Source: Spirochaetales bacterium (GTDB taxonomy: Bacteria > Spirochaetota > Spirochaetia > SZUA-6 > RPPD01). From it: a DNA stretch of 64,000 bases. This document shows positions 42,656 to 52,435 of this stretch, in pieces (positions within the stretch are counted from its first letter, which is position 1; every line of letters starts with the position of its first letter). The stretch spans positions 62,001 through 126,000 of the forward strand of contig JAFGGG010000004.1 in NCBI GenBank assembly GCA_016930675.1, read 5' to 3'. The notes beneath the pieces are model-generated. The model saw only the letters and a program-made list of their open reading frames with translations. It was not told the DNA's origin and searched no databases. Made by a program: the position numbers and the translations under genes.

Positions 42656-43921
42656 ATGAAAGAAACTGTAGTTGTCATCGGTCTCGGTTATGTGGGTATC
42701 CCCCTGGCGGTTGAATTCGGAAAGAAACGGGTAACCATCGGTTTTGATATCAATAGAGAACGTGTTGAAGAATTAAAACAAGGTTGTGATAGAACAAAGG
42801 AAGTCGGTTCCCAGGAATTAAAAAAAGCCCGCTATTTAACCTTGACCTCCGATATCCGGGATATTAAAGACGGGAGATATTATATTGTGGCGGTTCCTAC
42901 TCCCATCGATAAACACAAACAGCCTGATCTTACTCCCCTGATTAATGCCACGAAAATTGTAGCCAAAGTTTTAAAGCACGGAGATGTTGTGATTTATGAA
43001 TCCACGGTATACCCCGGCTGTACTGAAGAGGAATGCGTGCCGGTTATCGAGCAGATAAGCGGTTTGAAGTATAACAAGGATTTTTTCTGCGGTTACAGCC
43101 CCGAACGGATTAATCCGGGAGACAAGAAACACCGCCTGACGACTATTACCAAAATAACCAGCGGAAGCGCGCCTCAAATTGCCAAAAAAGTGGATGAGCT
43201 TTATAGAGAGATAATAACCGCCGGTACGCATCTTGTTTCAAGTATAAAAGTGGCTGAGGCGGCCAAAGTTATTGAGAACGCACAGAGAGATATAAATATT
43301 GCTTTTGTGAATGAGCTCGCCATTATCTTTAATAAAATGGGCATAGACACCGGAGAGGTATTGGAAGCGGCGTCTACCAAGTGGAACTTTCTGCCGTTTA
43401 GACCGGGATTGGTGGGCGGCCACTGTATCGGAGTTGATCCGTACTACCTGACCCATAAGGCTGAAGTATTGGGATATCATCCGCAGATAATCTTGGCCGG
43501 AAGAAGACTCAACGACAACATGGGATTGTATGTGGCTAATCAGGTAATCAAACTGATGATTAAAAAGGGCCATAAAATCGAGGGCTCCAAAGTACTTGTC
43601 CTGGGCATTACCTTTAAAGAAAACTGCCCTGATGTACGAAATACACGGATCGTGGATATCATTTATGAGCTGAAAGATTTTGGCTGCCTCGTTGATGTGT
43701 ATGATCCCTGGGCCGATAAGGCGCAGGTGAAAAGAGAATACGGAATTGATATGGCAGAACAGCTTTCTCCGGAAGCAATGCACTCGTATGATTCCATTAT
43801 CATAGCTGTAGCTCATAATGAGTTTAAAGGAATTGATTTCAATCATGTTCATAAAGATGAAACCGTGCTTTATGATATTAAAGGAATATTACAAAAATCT
43901 TGTGCGGATGCACGTTTGTAA
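42656..43921 (+). CDS. wbpA: UDP-N-acetyl-hexosamine 6-dehydrogenase (WbpA/TviB/WbpO type)
   Basis: A second NAD-dependent sugar-nucleotide dehydrogenase, 421 residues. It has [14 protein letters not shown] at the start, [29 protein letters not shown], and the catalytic Cys in [14 protein letters not shown] near residue 260. The PGCTEE and SPERINPGD blocks mark the branch that acts on UDP-GlcNAc or UDP-GalNAc, not on UDP-glucose. The following aminotransferase, oxidoreductase and acetyltransferase favour UDP-GlcNAc oxidation, as in P. aeruginosa WbpA. Product: UDP-GlcNAc-uronic acid. Confidence 0.88.
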   Translation: MKETVVVIGLGYVGIPLAVEFGKKRVTIGFDINRERVEELKQGCDRTKEVGSQELKKARYLTLTSDIRDIKDGRYYIVAVPTPIDKHKQPDLTPLINATKIVAKVLKHGDVVIYESTVYPGCTEEECVPVIEQISGLKYNKDFFCGYSPERINPGDKKHRLTTITKITSGSAPQIAKKVDELYREIITAGTHLVSSIKVAEAAKVIENAQRDINIAFVNELAIIFNKMGIDTGEVLEAASTKWNFLPFRPGLVGGHCIGVDPYYLTHKAEVLGYHPQIILAGRRLNDNMGLYVANQVIKLMIKKGHKIEGSKVLVLGITFKENCPDVRNTRIVDIIYELKDFGCLVDVYDPWADKAQVKREYGIDMAEQLSPEAMHSYDSIIIAVAHNEFKGIDFNHVHKDETVLYDIKGILQKSCADARL

Positions 43922-43939
43922 ATTTTTAAGGAGAACACA

Positions 43940-45055
43940 ATGCAGTTTATCGATTTAATGGCGCAGCAACAGCAGATCAAGAACAAGCTGATGGAAAATA
44001 TCACGGCGGTGCTTGATCACGGGAAATACATAAACGGCCCGGAAGTAAAACAGCTGGAAGAAACATTGGCCGCTTTTACAGGTACAAAGCATGCGATCGG
44101 TTGCGCCAGCGGTACGGATGCACTGCTCATGACGTTGATGGCTTACGGAGTAGGTGCGGGAGACGCGGTTTTTACCAGCCCTTTTACCTTTATAGCCACG
44201 GCGGAAGTGATTTCTCTTTTAGGGGCAATCCCGGTTTTCGTTGATATTCACGAGGACACGTTTAATATTGACCCACAAAAACTGGAACAGGCTGTGGCAA
44301 AGGTTAAAAAACAGGGCAGGTTGCGCTTAAAGGGAATAATACCGGTGGACCTTTTCGGACAGCCCGCGGACTATGATGAAATAAAGGTGATAGCCGAAAA
44401 GAATAATCTTTTTGTGCTCGAGGATGCTGCCCAGAGTTTCGGCGCTGTGTATAAAGGCAAGCGCAGCTGTTCGCTCGCGGACGCAGCCGCCACGAGTTTT
44501 TTCCCCGCCAAGCCTCTGGGCTGTTACGGGGACGGCGGTATGATTTTTACGGATGACGAGGAGCTATCCCGGCGTCTGGTTTCTATCCGGGTGCACGGTA
44601 AAGGACAGGACAAGTATGATAATGTGAGAATCGGTCTTAACGGAAGACTGGACACTCTGCAAGCCGCCGTGTTGTTGGCCAAATTTACAACATTCGAGAC
44701 CGAGCTGCAAAAAAGACAAGAGGTAAGCAAACGCTATTCGGAAGCATTACAGGGTATCTGCCGGACTCCGTATGTAAAAGAGCATAATCTGTCCGCATGG
44801 GCGCAGTATTCCATTATACACGAAGAACGGGATGCCATTGCCGGGCATTTAAAAGGCAAAAATATTCCCACTGCGGTTTATTATCCCAAACCACTGCATC
44901 TGCAGCAGGCGTTTGCTCATTTGGACTATCATGAAGGAGATTTTCCCGTATGTGAACGATTATGCGGACAGGTACTAAGTCTGCCAATGCATCCCTATCT
45001 TGACAGTGAAACACAGGCTGAGGTCATAAATGCAGTCCGCCAGGCACTAACCTAA
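43940..45055 (+). CDS. wbpE: PLP-dependent sugar aminotransferase (WbpE/WlbC-like)
   Basis: A 371-residue DegT/DnrJ/EryC1 aminotransferase. It begins with the family-typical FIDLMAQQQQIK and IDHGKYINGPEV-type block, has CASGTDALLM, EDAAQSFGA, and the PLP-binding Lys in ATSFFPAKPLGCYGDGG near residue 190. Set between the WbpA-like dehydrogenase and the WbpB-like oxidoreductase, it most likely transfers an amino group to the 3-keto sugar UDP-3-keto-GlcNAcA. It starts 18 bases after the dehydrogenase with AAGGAG. Confidence 0.88.
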   Translation: MQFIDLMAQQQQIKNKLMENITAVLDHGKYINGPEVKQLEETLAAFTGTKHAIGCASGTDALLMTLMAYGVGAGDAVFTSPFTFIATAEVISLLGAIPVFVDIHEDTFNIDPQKLEQAVAKVKKQGRLRLKGIIPVDLFGQPADYDEIKVIAEKNNLFVLEDAAQSFGAVYKGKRSCSLADAAATSFFPAKPLGCYGDGGMIFTDDEELSRRLVSIRVHGKGQDKYDNVRIGLNGRLDTLQAAVLLAKFTTFETELQKRQEVSKRYSEALQGICRTPYVKEHNLSAWAQYSIIHEERDAIAGHLKGKNIPTAVYYPKPLHLQQAFAHLDYHEGDFPVCERLCGQVLSLPMHPYLDSETQAEVINAVRQALT

Positions 45056-45071
45056 AAAAAAGGAAATAATT

Positions 45072-46040
45072 TTGATTAAACAAAAACATATCGCAGTTAT
45101 CGGAGCAGGGTACTGGGGAAAGAACCTTGTCCGGAATTATCACGAGTTGGGTGTATTACACAGTGTATGCGATACTAAGGAAGCCACACTTACAAGTTTT
45201 TCCAAAACTTATCCCGATACGAATATCTGCCATAATTATGAGCAGCTGCTTGCCAATAAGGAAATCAATGGGGTGGTTATCTCCATACCCGCGGAAATCC
45301 ATTACTCCTTCGCCCGACAGGCGCTTGAAGCGGGAAAACATGTTTTCGTAGAAAAACCCCTGGCGCTGCACCTGAATCAGGCGGAAGAGCTGGTACGGCT
45401 GGCGGAGGAAAAACATTGCATTCTGATGGTCGGCCACCTTATGCAGTATCATACGGCATTTCAAAAACTGAAACAGCTGGTGCACTCAGGCGCGCTTGGT
45501 TCCATCTATTATATATACTCCAACCGGCTCAGCCTGGGCAAGATCCGCCGTGAAGAGAATACGCTGTGGAGTTTCGCGCCGCATGATATTTCCATGATCC
45601 TTGCTTTATGTAATGAAGAGCCCGTTAAAGTGAGTGCCACAGGCGGTAATTACCTGCAGAAGCAGATCGCGGACGTAACCGTCACCCATATGGAATTTGC
45701 GAGCGGCATCAAGGCGCATATCTTTGTTTCCTGGCTGCATCCCTTTAAAGAACAGAAACTGGTTGTGGTGGGAAAGGAAAAGATGGCGGTTTTCAGTGAT
45801 ACCGAGGAATGGGGAAAAAAGCTGGTACTCTATTCCCACGCCATCACGTGGAATGACGGTGTGCCGACTCCGTTAAAGGCGGAACCCGAGCCGGTTGAGG
45901 TGCGGCAGACGGAACCCTTGAGGAATGAGTGCCTGCAGTTTCTGGATTGCATTGCTCACGAAAAACAGCCCGTCACCGACGGTCATGAAGGCGTGAGAGT
46001 TTTAAAGGTACTGGCGCAGGCGCAAAAACATATCGAGTAA
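45072..46040 (+). CDS. wbpB: Gfo/Idh/MocA oxidoreductase (WbpB/WlbA-like 3-dehydrogenase)
   Basis: A 322-residue NAD-dependent oxidoreductase. It has the Rossmann start VIGAGYWGKNLVRNYHELG, the EKPLAL block with catalytic Lys near residue 95, GHLMQYH, and the His of WSFAPHDISM. In WlbA/WbpB this activity oxidises C3 of UDP-GlcNAcA so the aminotransferase can act; the reduced cofactor is reoxidised with 2-oxoglutarate. The start is TTG with AAAAGGAAAT upstream. It is flanked by the WbpE-like and WbpD-like genes. Confidence 0.88.
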   Translation: MIKQKHIAVIGAGYWGKNLVRNYHELGVLHSVCDTKEATLTSFSKTYPDTNICHNYEQLLANKEINGVVISIPAEIHYSFARQALEAGKHVFVEKPLALHLNQAEELVRLAEEKHCILMVGHLMQYHTAFQKLKQLVHSGALGSIYYIYSNRLSLGKIRREENTLWSFAPHDISMILALCNEEPVKVSATGGNYLQKQIADVTVTHMEFASGIKAHIFVSWLHPFKEQKLVVVGKEKMAVFSDTEEWGKKLVLYSHAITWNDGVPTPLKAEPEPVEVRQTEPLRNECLQFLDCIAHEKQPVTDGHEGVRVLKVLAQAQKHIE

Positions 46041-46049
46041 GGAGAGTGC

Positions 46050-46634
46050 ATGAAAGAATATTTTATCCATGAAAGTTCGATTGCGGATGATAATGTTGTA
46101 ATCGGTAAGAACACCAGAATCTGGCATTTTTGCCATATCCTCAACAATACCACCCTCGGTGAACAATGTATTATCGGCCAGAATGTTATGATCGGCCCTG
46201 ACGTCACGGTGGGCAGCAGATGCAAAATACAAAATAATATATCGATATACAAAGGTGTTGTCTTGGAGGACGAGGTCTTCTGCGCACCCTCTATGGTATT
46301 CACCAATGTCATAAATCCGCGCGCGTTCATTGAGCGTAAAACCGAGTATAAAACTACATTGGTCAAGCGCGGAGCCACACTCGGTGCCAACAGCACTATC
46401 GTGTGCGGCAATACGATCGGCCGTTACGCGCTGATAGCAGCGGGAGCGGTAGTGACTAAAGATGTGCAGGATTACGCGCTGGTTGCCGGCGTGCCGGCCA
46501 GACGCATAGGCTGGGTGTGTAAATGCGGAGTTACGCTGAAAGATTTTGATGCGCACGGCCAGGCAAGGTGCGCTGCCTGCGGCAATGAATATAAGCTGCA
46601 GGATGAAGAATTATCAGCTGTAAAAGAATCATAA
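46050..46634 (+). CDS. wbpD: Left-handed beta-helix N-acetyltransferase (WbpD/WlbB-like)
   Basis: A 194-residue hexapeptide-repeat acetyltransferase. Repeats run from about residue 10 to 145 (VVIGKNTRIWHFCHI, CIIGQNVMIGPDVTVG, TIVCGNTIGRYALIAAGAVV), with a KTEYKTTLVKRGATLGANS loop typical of the WbpD/WlbB group. The C-terminus has CKCG and CAACG, a probable zinc ribbon. It should acetylate the 3-amino group to yield UDP-GlcNAc(3NAc)A. It starts nine bases after the oxidoreductase gene. Confidence 0.9.
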   Translation: MKEYFIHESSIADDNVVIGKNTRIWHFCHILNNTTLGEQCIIGQNVMIGPDVTVGSRCKIQNNISIYKGVVLEDEVFCAPSMVFTNVINPRAFIERKTEYKTTLVKRGATLGANSTIVCGNTIGRYALIAAGAVVTKDVQDYALVAGVPARRIGWVCKCGVTLKDFDAHGQARCAACGNEYKLQDEELSAVKES

Positions 46635-46657
46635 GCAGATAAAAAGGAATATATGCC

Positions 46658-47668
46658 ATGAAACAGAATACGCTTAAGGGCACCAAAATTGTAGTAATCG
46701 GAGGAGCCGGTTTTATCGGGTCGCATGTCGTGGATGAACTCATTAAGGAAGATCCGGCGGAGATTGTGATTTATGACAACTTTGCCCGCGGTTCGTATGA
46801 TAATATCGAGCAGGCGCTGTGTGATTCCCGTGTGCGCGTGTTTGAGCTGGGCGGGGATATTCTGCATAAGGATATTTTAAATGAAGCTGTAAAAGACGCG
46901 GATTACGTGGTCCATCTGGCAGCGCTTTGGCTGCTGCACTGTCATGAGTATCCGCGCAGTGCTTTTCATGTAAATATAGAAGGCACGTTTAATATCCTTG
47001 AGGCGTGCGTAAAGCATAAGATAAAAAAACTTGTTTATTCTTCATCCGCTTCGGTGTACGGAGACGCGGTGGAGATACCCATGACGGAGGATCATGTGTA
47101 TAACAATAAGACGTTTTATGGCGCCACAAAAATAGCCGGTGAGCATATGTGCCGCGCCTTTTATCACCGTTACGGGCTTGACTACGCGGGACTGCGTTAC
47201 ATGAACGTGTACGGCTCGCGTCAGGATTATAAAGGAACGTATATCGCAGTAATCATGAAAATCCTTGACAGACTTGATCAGGGCCTTTCTCCGCTTGTAT
47301 ACGGCGACGGCTCTCAAAGTTATGATTTTATCTACGTCAGCGATGTAGCCAGGGCCAACATCTGCGCTTTGAAAGCACCGGCCGCGGATAGTTTTTATAA
47401 TGTAGGTTCGGGAACAAAGACTTCGATTAAGGAACTCACCGAGACTATTTTGAAAATATACGGCAGCGACAAACAGATTGAGTATAAACCATCCGGTCAG
47501 ACCTTTGTGACCAACAGGGTGGGATCCACGGATAAAGCAAGCCATGAGTTGGGATTCGGCTACACGATAGAACTTGAACAGGGGCTGAGGCTGCTTATCG
47601 ACTGGCGAAAAAAGAATATGGATCTGGTAGAAAAACGCAGGAAAGCTGTTTTGGAAAGGCATAAATAA
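46658..47668 (+). CDS. NAD-dependent sugar-nucleotide epimerase/dehydratase
   Basis: A 336-residue extended SDR protein. NAD binding is at VIGGAGFIGSHVVDEL (near residue 12), the catalytic Ser in YSSSASVYGDA and the Tyr-x3-Lys in TFYGATKIAGE. Its substrate is not clear. In Bordetella-type loci an SDR epimerase of this kind acts on the diacetamido-uronic acid at C4; by position it could do so here. The usual UDP-GlcNAc(3NAc)A 2-epimerase (WbpI) is not in the window. The next aminotransferase starts only one base after its stop. Confidence 0.8.
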   Translation: MKQNTLKGTKIVVIGGAGFIGSHVVDELIKEDPAEIVIYDNFARGSYDNIEQALCDSRVRVFELGGDILHKDILNEAVKDADYVVHLAALWLLHCHEYPRSAFHVNIEGTFNILEACVKHKIKKLVYSSSASVYGDAVEIPMTEDHVYNNKTFYGATKIAGEHMCRAFYHRYGLDYAGLRYMNVYGSRQDYKGTYIAVIMKILDRLDQGLSPLVYGDGSQSYDFIYVSDVARANICALKAPAADSFYNVGSGTKTSIKELTETILKIYGSDKQIEYKPSGQTFVTNRVGSTDKASHELGFGYTIELEQGLRLLIDWRKKNMDLVEKRRKAVLERHK

Positions 47669-47669
47669 A

Positions 47670-48773
47670 ATGTATAAAATTCCCTTAATAAAACCATATG
47701 TCACGGAAGAGCTGAAAGATCGTGTGGCCGCGGTACTGGAAAGCGGCTACCTTACGGAAGGGCCGGTTACTCACCAGTTGGAAAAGGTGTTTTGTGATTA
47801 TATCGGCGGCGGACACGTTGTAGCGCTTTCATCCTGTACGGTGGGTCTGGAGCTGGCATTAAGAGCCTGCGGCATAGGACACGGTGATGAAGTGATTGTT
47901 CCGGATTATACGTATCCGGCGACGGCGGATGTCGCGGCCATTGTGGGGGCAAGGATCGTTCTTGTCGACATCGACCGGAACACAATGCTGGTGGATTATG
48001 AAAAACTCGAACAGGCTGTAACTGAAAACACAAAAGCGGTTATTCCGGTATCGCTTTTCGGCAATCCGCTTAACCACGAGCGTCTGCAGCGGCTTAAAAA
48101 TCAATATAATCTGATGATTATTGAAGACGCCGCCTGCGCAATCGGCGCTGAATACAAGAGCAGAAAAGCGGGAACACACGCGGATATTTCCGTGTTCAGC
48201 CTGCACCCCCGTAAATTTATTACTTCGGGCGAGGGCGGAATACTCACTACCGATAATGCCGGATACGCGGAGTGGATAAGATCATACAAACATTTCGGTA
48301 TGGGCGTCTCTCCCACAAGAGAAGGTACGACCTTTGAGCGCATCGGAACAAATTACAAATTAAGCGACGTGCTGGCCGCCATTGCCGTGTCGCAAATGAA
48401 CGATATCGATAAGCTGCTCGAACAGAGAACAAAGGCAGCCGCGTATTACAGAGAGCTGCTGGAGGACGATCCGCGCGTGACTGTGCCCGCGGTCACGGAA
48501 GGGGGCCGCCATTCTTATCAATCGTTCTGTATATATATTGAAAAGCGCGATACGGTTATGAGGGGGCTGCGGCAAAAGGGAATCGAGGTGCAGATAGGCA
48601 CCTACTCCCTGCATATGCACAAGGCCTTTCAGGATGACCGCGTCTGCCGGATTGCGGGCCCTCTGGACGGCAGTGTGTACGCTTTTAATCACTGTCTTGC
48701 TCTGCCGCTTTTTTACGACATCACGGAAGCGGAGCAGGAAGAAGTAGTAAACGAATTGAGGAAACTGCTTTAA
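47670..48773 (+). CDS. Second DegT/DnrJ/EryC1-type sugar aminotransferase
   Basis: A 367-residue PLP enzyme paralogous to the one at 43940. Visible blocks are YKIPLIKPYVTEELK, LSSCTVGLELALRACG, EDAACAIGAEY, and the PLP Lys in SLHPRKFITSGEGG near residue 183. It probably aminates a different keto sugar, perhaps made by the epimerase/dehydratase just before it. The two genes are tightly coupled. The product sugar is unknown. Confidence 0.85.
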   Translation: MYKIPLIKPYVTEELKDRVAAVLESGYLTEGPVTHQLEKVFCDYIGGGHVVALSSCTVGLELALRACGIGHGDEVIVPDYTYPATADVAAIVGARIVLVDIDRNTMLVDYEKLEQAVTENTKAVIPVSLFGNPLNHERLQRLKNQYNLMIIEDAACAIGAEYKSRKAGTHADISVFSLHPRKFITSGEGGILTTDNAGYAEWIRSYKHFGMGVSPTREGTTFERIGTNYKLSDVLAAIAVSQMNDIDKLLEQRTKAAAYYRELLEDDPRVTVPAVTEGGRHSYQSFCIYIEKRDTVMRGLRQKGIEVQIGTYSLHMHKAFQDDRVCRIAGPLDGSVYAFNHCLALPLFYDITEAEQEEVVNELRKLL

Positions 48774-48786
48774 GGCATTATCGAAC

Positions 48787-50820
48787 ATGTGTGGAATAAC
48801 CGGTGTATTGGCATTAGCTCCTCAAGCTCTGGCAAGTGAGCGCTTTAAACCCATGGTGGATATTATGGCTCACCGCGGACCGGATGACGCGGGTTATCTG
48901 GTATGGCAGTCGGGCAGGCTGCACAAACGGAGTATCTCGTACGGACAGGATTTTACGGATGGCAATTTTCACCATATTTCACCATTGCTGCCCGTGATCG
49001 ATTCGGTTTCCGGGCAGGAGTTGATCAGGGATGAAAAGTGGGACCTGTTCCTGGGCCACAGGCGCTTATCGATTATTGATCTTTCGGCACGCGGGCATCA
49101 GCCCATGTGCGACCGCTCCCGCCAGCTCTGGCTCGTATATAACGGTGAACTCTATAATTTTCGCGAGCTGCGGCAGGAACTAAAAAATCTAGGTTATGAT
49201 TTTACCAGCCGGTCTGATACCGAAGTAATCATTCACGCCTATAGGGAATGGGGTGTTTCCTGTATCGAGCGCTTTAACGGGATGTTCGCCTTCGCCCTCT
49301 ATGATAACAACAAAAAAGCACTATGGCTGGCACGGGATCGTTACGGTATCAAGCCCCTGTATTATACGCAAACAGCAGAAGGCGAGTTTGTTTTCGGATC
49401 AGAGATAAAATCCATTTTACAGTATCTTCCAGCTCCGCCTCAGGTTGATCTGGCAGCGTTGAACGAGTATTTTTCATTTCAGAACACCTTTTCCTACCGG
49501 ACCCTGTTTGAGGGCATCCGACTGCTGGAACCGGGCCACTTTATGGAGATAGATCTGTCGACACGAAAGATAAAAAACACCCAATACTGGGATTTTAACT
49601 TTCATGAAGAGCTTAAAACCACTCAAAAGGAACAGGAAGAAACTCTTTATAACCTGTTGGTTGAATCAATCAGGCGCCAGTGCGTAAGCGACGTGCCCAT
49701 CGGCAGCTACTTGAGCGGCGGTATGGACTCCGGCAGCGTGACCGCGGTGACCGCATCTGTTTTCGGGCGCATCGCCACCTTCACCATGGGATTCGATCTT
49801 TCCGAAGCAGCGGAACACGAACAGAGTTTCGATGAGCGCGAACTGGCCGAGCATATGGCCAATCTTTTCCAGACCGAGCATTACGAATGCGTGCTCCACT
49901 CCGGGGACATGGAAGCGGTTATGGAAAAACTCATCTGGCATCTGGAGGATATAAGAGTAGGACAGTGTTATCCAAACTATTATATTTCACGTCTGGCCAG
50001 CAAATTCGTAAAAGTGGTGATGTGCGGTACGGGCGGGGATGAGTTGTTCGGAGGTTACCCCTGGCGCTATGCCGCGGCAATAGGTGATAGTGTTGAAAGT
50101 TATACCGATAATTATTATCGCTATTGGAAACGGCTTGTGCCCAATAAGGAAAAGCCGTCTTTTTACAATGAAAAGATTATAGAACAATTAAAAAATATGA
50201 ATATTGAAGGCGCCGTACCGTTTAAAGATCATACCATAACGGTATTCCGTAATGTATTTCCAAAAGAGATTAACTGCGCGCGTCACGAAGATCAGATTAA
50301 CAACTCACTTTATTTTGAATGTAAAACCTTTCTCCACGGCCTGCTAGTTGTTGAGGACAAACTCTCCATGGCCCATTCACTTGAGACACGGGTTCCTTTG
50401 CTGGATAATGAACTTGTCGATTTCGCAGTTCGGGTACCGGTTTCATATAAATTGAAGAATATCGATAATTTGAAATCGTTTGATGAAAATATTCCGCGGA
50501 AAAAAGATTTGTATTATGAAGAAACAAATGTGGGAAAAAATATTTTACGCAAGTCAATGGAACGTATAGTTCCTGAGCATATTACCAGGGCCAAAAAACA
50601 GGGATTCAGCGCGCCCGATGAGTCGTGGTTCCGGGGAAGAAGCGAGAAGTATATAAGAGAGATGTTTTCGGATCCGAAAGCAAAAATATATGACTATCTA
50701 AATTTTGATTATATTAATAAAAGTATCGATTTGCACTGTAAAGAGAAAAAAAATAAACGCTTATTGCTTTGGTCATTATTAAGTTTTGAGTGGTGGCTGA
50801 GGACATTTGCAACCAATTGA
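48787..50820 (+). CDS. Asparagine-synthase-type glutamine amidotransferase (AsnB-like)
   Basis: A 677-residue two-domain enzyme. The N-terminal glutaminase has catalytic Cys2 in MCGITGVL, then AHRGPDDAG, GHRRLSIIDLS, YNGELYN. It carries about 40 extra residues (SGRLHKRSISYGQDF and following) before GHRRL. The synthetase domain has the PP-loop SYLSGGMDSGS near residue 312 and CGTGGDELFGGYPWR. In polysaccharide loci such enzymes amidate the carboxyl of uronic acids; with the diacetamido-uronic acid set upstream this is more likely than asparagine synthesis. Its last third turns AT-rich, marking the border of the variable region. Confidence 0.87.
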   Translation: MCGITGVLALAPQALASERFKPMVDIMAHRGPDDAGYLVWQSGRLHKRSISYGQDFTDGNFHHISPLLPVIDSVSGQELIRDEKWDLFLGHRRLSIIDLSARGHQPMCDRSRQLWLVYNGELYNFRELRQELKNLGYDFTSRSDTEVIIHAYREWGVSCIERFNGMFAFALYDNNKKALWLARDRYGIKPLYYTQTAEGEFVFGSEIKSILQYLPAPPQVDLAALNEYFSFQNTFSYRTLFEGIRLLEPGHFMEIDLSTRKIKNTQYWDFNFHEELKTTQKEQEETLYNLLVESIRRQCVSDVPIGSYLSGGMDSGSVTAVTASVFGRIATFTMGFDLSEAAEHEQSFDERELAEHMANLFQTEHYECVLHSGDMEAVMEKLIWHLEDIRVGQCYPNYYISRLASKFVKVVMCGTGGDELFGGYPWRYAAAIGDSVESYTDNYYRYWKRLVPNKEKPSFYNEKIIEQLKNMNIEGAVPFKDHTITVFRNVFPKEINCARHEDQINNSLYFECKTFLHGLLVVEDKLSMAHSLETRVPLLDNELVDFAVRVPVSYKLKNIDNLKSFDENIPRKKDLYYEETNVGKNILRKSMERIVPEHITRAKKQGFSAPDESWFRGRSEKYIREMFSDPKAKIYDYLNFDYINKSIDLHCKEKKNKRLLLWSLLSFEWWLRTFATN

Positions 50821-50831
50821 TAATAACAGAT

Positions 50832-51902
50832 ATGTATACTGTAGAAACATTATATAATGAAAATATTGGATACGAAGATTTCTTGATGACTCATAAATAC
50901 TCAATGGTATATTATACTTTGAAATATATAAAAATGATGGCTGCGATAATAAAAGATTGTGAATATTGTGTAATTATAGTTAAAGAAAAAGACAAGATAA
51001 TAGGAAGTCTTCCTTTAATTATTAAACTGAATGAAGTATATGGTAATGTTATTAATTCACTTCCATTTTTTGGCAGCATTGGGGGTATAATAGTTGATCA
51101 AAATCTAAAAAAAGGTGAAATAAAGGAAGTATTTAAATTATTATTAGCACAATTTTATTCCTTAGAAAAAAAATATGATTGCATATCTTCAAATATAATA
51201 TGCCCTCCTCTTTTGGAAAATGAATATGAATATGATTTTATTAATTATAGCTATAAAGAGAAGCGGCTAGCGCAAATATTATTTTTACCAGACAATAATA
51301 ATGACGCAAGGGATTGTCTGTTTTACAATTTTTTTTCTGACTCGCTGAGAAGAAATATAAGAAAAGCGGAGAAAAGCAATATCGAGGTAAGAGAAGTGTC
51401 GTCTTGGGCTGATATTGAATCTTTTTATGATATCCATTGTGAAAATATGCATGCAATTAATGGAAAACAAAAACCAAAAAGGCTGTTTGAATATATATAT
51501 AATAATTTTGATTACAGGAAAGATTATAGGATATTATTAGCAATTAAAAATAATGAGATAATATCAGGTCTTTTACTTCTATACTTTAATAATTTTGTTG
51601 AGTATTATACTCCCGCAATAAAATTAGCGTATAGAAATTTGCAGCCAAATTGTATATTAATATATAAATCAATTTTAGACGCTATAGATGATGGATACAA
51701 ATATTATAATTTTGGTGGCACGTGGGAAACCCAAAATAGTCTTTATAATTTCAAAAAAAAATGGGGTACAAAAGATATTGAGTATCAATATATTGTCAAA
51801 TTGAATAGAGATATAAAATATTTTCAAAAAATACCAAAGGAAAGTTTTAATAAGGAATATCCATTTTTTTATATATTACCTTTTGATAAACTCATAGAAT
51901 AA
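50832..51902 (+). CDS. GNAT/FemAB-like acyltransferase
   Basis: A 356-residue protein. The central and C-terminal region (SDSLRRNIRKAEKSNIEVRE, and NNEIISGLLLLYFNNFVEYY) resembles the BioF2/FemAB-type acetyltransferase fold used to attach acyl or aminoacyl groups, and YNFGGTWETQNSLYNFKKKWG is a typical late block of that fold. The acceptor is probably a sugar amine of the polysaccharide; that is inference. I take the ATG at 50832, eleven bases after the preceding stop; an upstream GTG-type start would overlap that gene. Very AT-rich. Confidence 0.7.
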   Translation: MYTVETLYNENIGYEDFLMTHKYSMVYYTLKYIKMMAAIIKDCEYCVIIVKEKDKIIGSLPLIIKLNEVYGNVINSLPFFGSIGGIIVDQNLKKGEIKEVFKLLLAQFYSLEKKYDCISSNIICPPLLENEYEYDFINYSYKEKRLAQILFLPDNNNDARDCLFYNFFSDSLRRNIRKAEKSNIEVREVSSWADIESFYDIHCENMHAINGKQKPKRLFEYIYNNFDYRKDYRILLAIKNNEIISGLLLLYFNNFVEYYTPAIKLAYRNLQPNCILIYKSILDAIDDGYKYYNFGGTWETQNSLYNFKKKWGTKDIEYQYIVKLNRDIKYFQKIPKESFNKEYPFFYILPFDKLIE

Positions 51903-51904
51903 TT

Positions 51905-52435
51905 ATGAAGACGAGCAAAATAGTTAATAGATTGATGTTTGATTATCAAAACCTTTCACATAAAAAAATAATAGACTTGTGTAAAAAGCTTCCTAATAAA
52001 ATTATTAGATGGATAGGTGTCCATCATCCGGATAATAGGATAAGAAAGGTGTTTTATCAAATTACAGGCATTGATATTGGTGAAGGAACTGTTATTAATC
52101 AAAATTTTTTAGTTTCAGACTCATTTAAAAGGCTTTTAAAAATAGGCAAAAGGGTGGCTATATCGCCTAATGTAACCATTATTTGTGATTCGAATCCTAA
52201 TAATTCAAATATGCAGCATAATAAATATGTAAAGAATAAATTGATCTGTCAAAAACCAGTAGTCATAAATGATGACGTATGGATTGGATCGAATGTCGTT
52301 ATTTTACCTGGTGTTACTATTGGCGCTTCAAGTATAATTGGCGCAGGTTCAGTTGTAACAAAAGATGTGAAGAACAATACGATTTGTGCGGGTGTGCCGG
52401 CCAAAGCAATTAGATGCTTAAAAGCAGGAGATTAA
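51905..52435 (+). CDS. Hexapeptide-repeat O-acetyltransferase (CysE/WbbJ-like)
   Basis: A 176-residue left-handed beta-helix acetyltransferase. The repeats (TVINQNFLVSDSF, RVAISPNVTIICDSN, DDVWIGSNVVILPGVTIGASSIIGAG) lead to the usual SVVTKDVKNNTICAGVPAKAI end. The active-site His block seen in maltose or chloramphenicol-type enzymes (NH) reads NNSNMQHNK here. It most likely O-acetylates a sugar residue of the polymer. It starts two bases after the GNAT gene. Confidence 0.83.
   Translation: MKTSKIVNRLMFDYQNLSHKKIIDLCKKLPNKIIRWIGVHHPDNRIRKVFYQITGIDIGEGTVINQNFLVSDSFKRLLKIGKRVAISPNVTIICDSNPNNSNMQHNKYVKNKLICQKPVVINDDVWIGSNVVILPGVTIGASSIIGAGSVVTKDVKNNTICAGVPAKAIRCLKAGD

Noticed and set aside
46002-46556. 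Minus-strand open frame opposite the WbpD-like gene
   Set aside because: It is a mirror of a hexapeptide-repeat gene and has no start signal or similarity of its own.
47042-47704. Long minus-strand open frame opposite the SDR epimerase gene
   Set aside because: It is antisense to a gene with clear family motifs. Its length follows from the higher GC content of this part.
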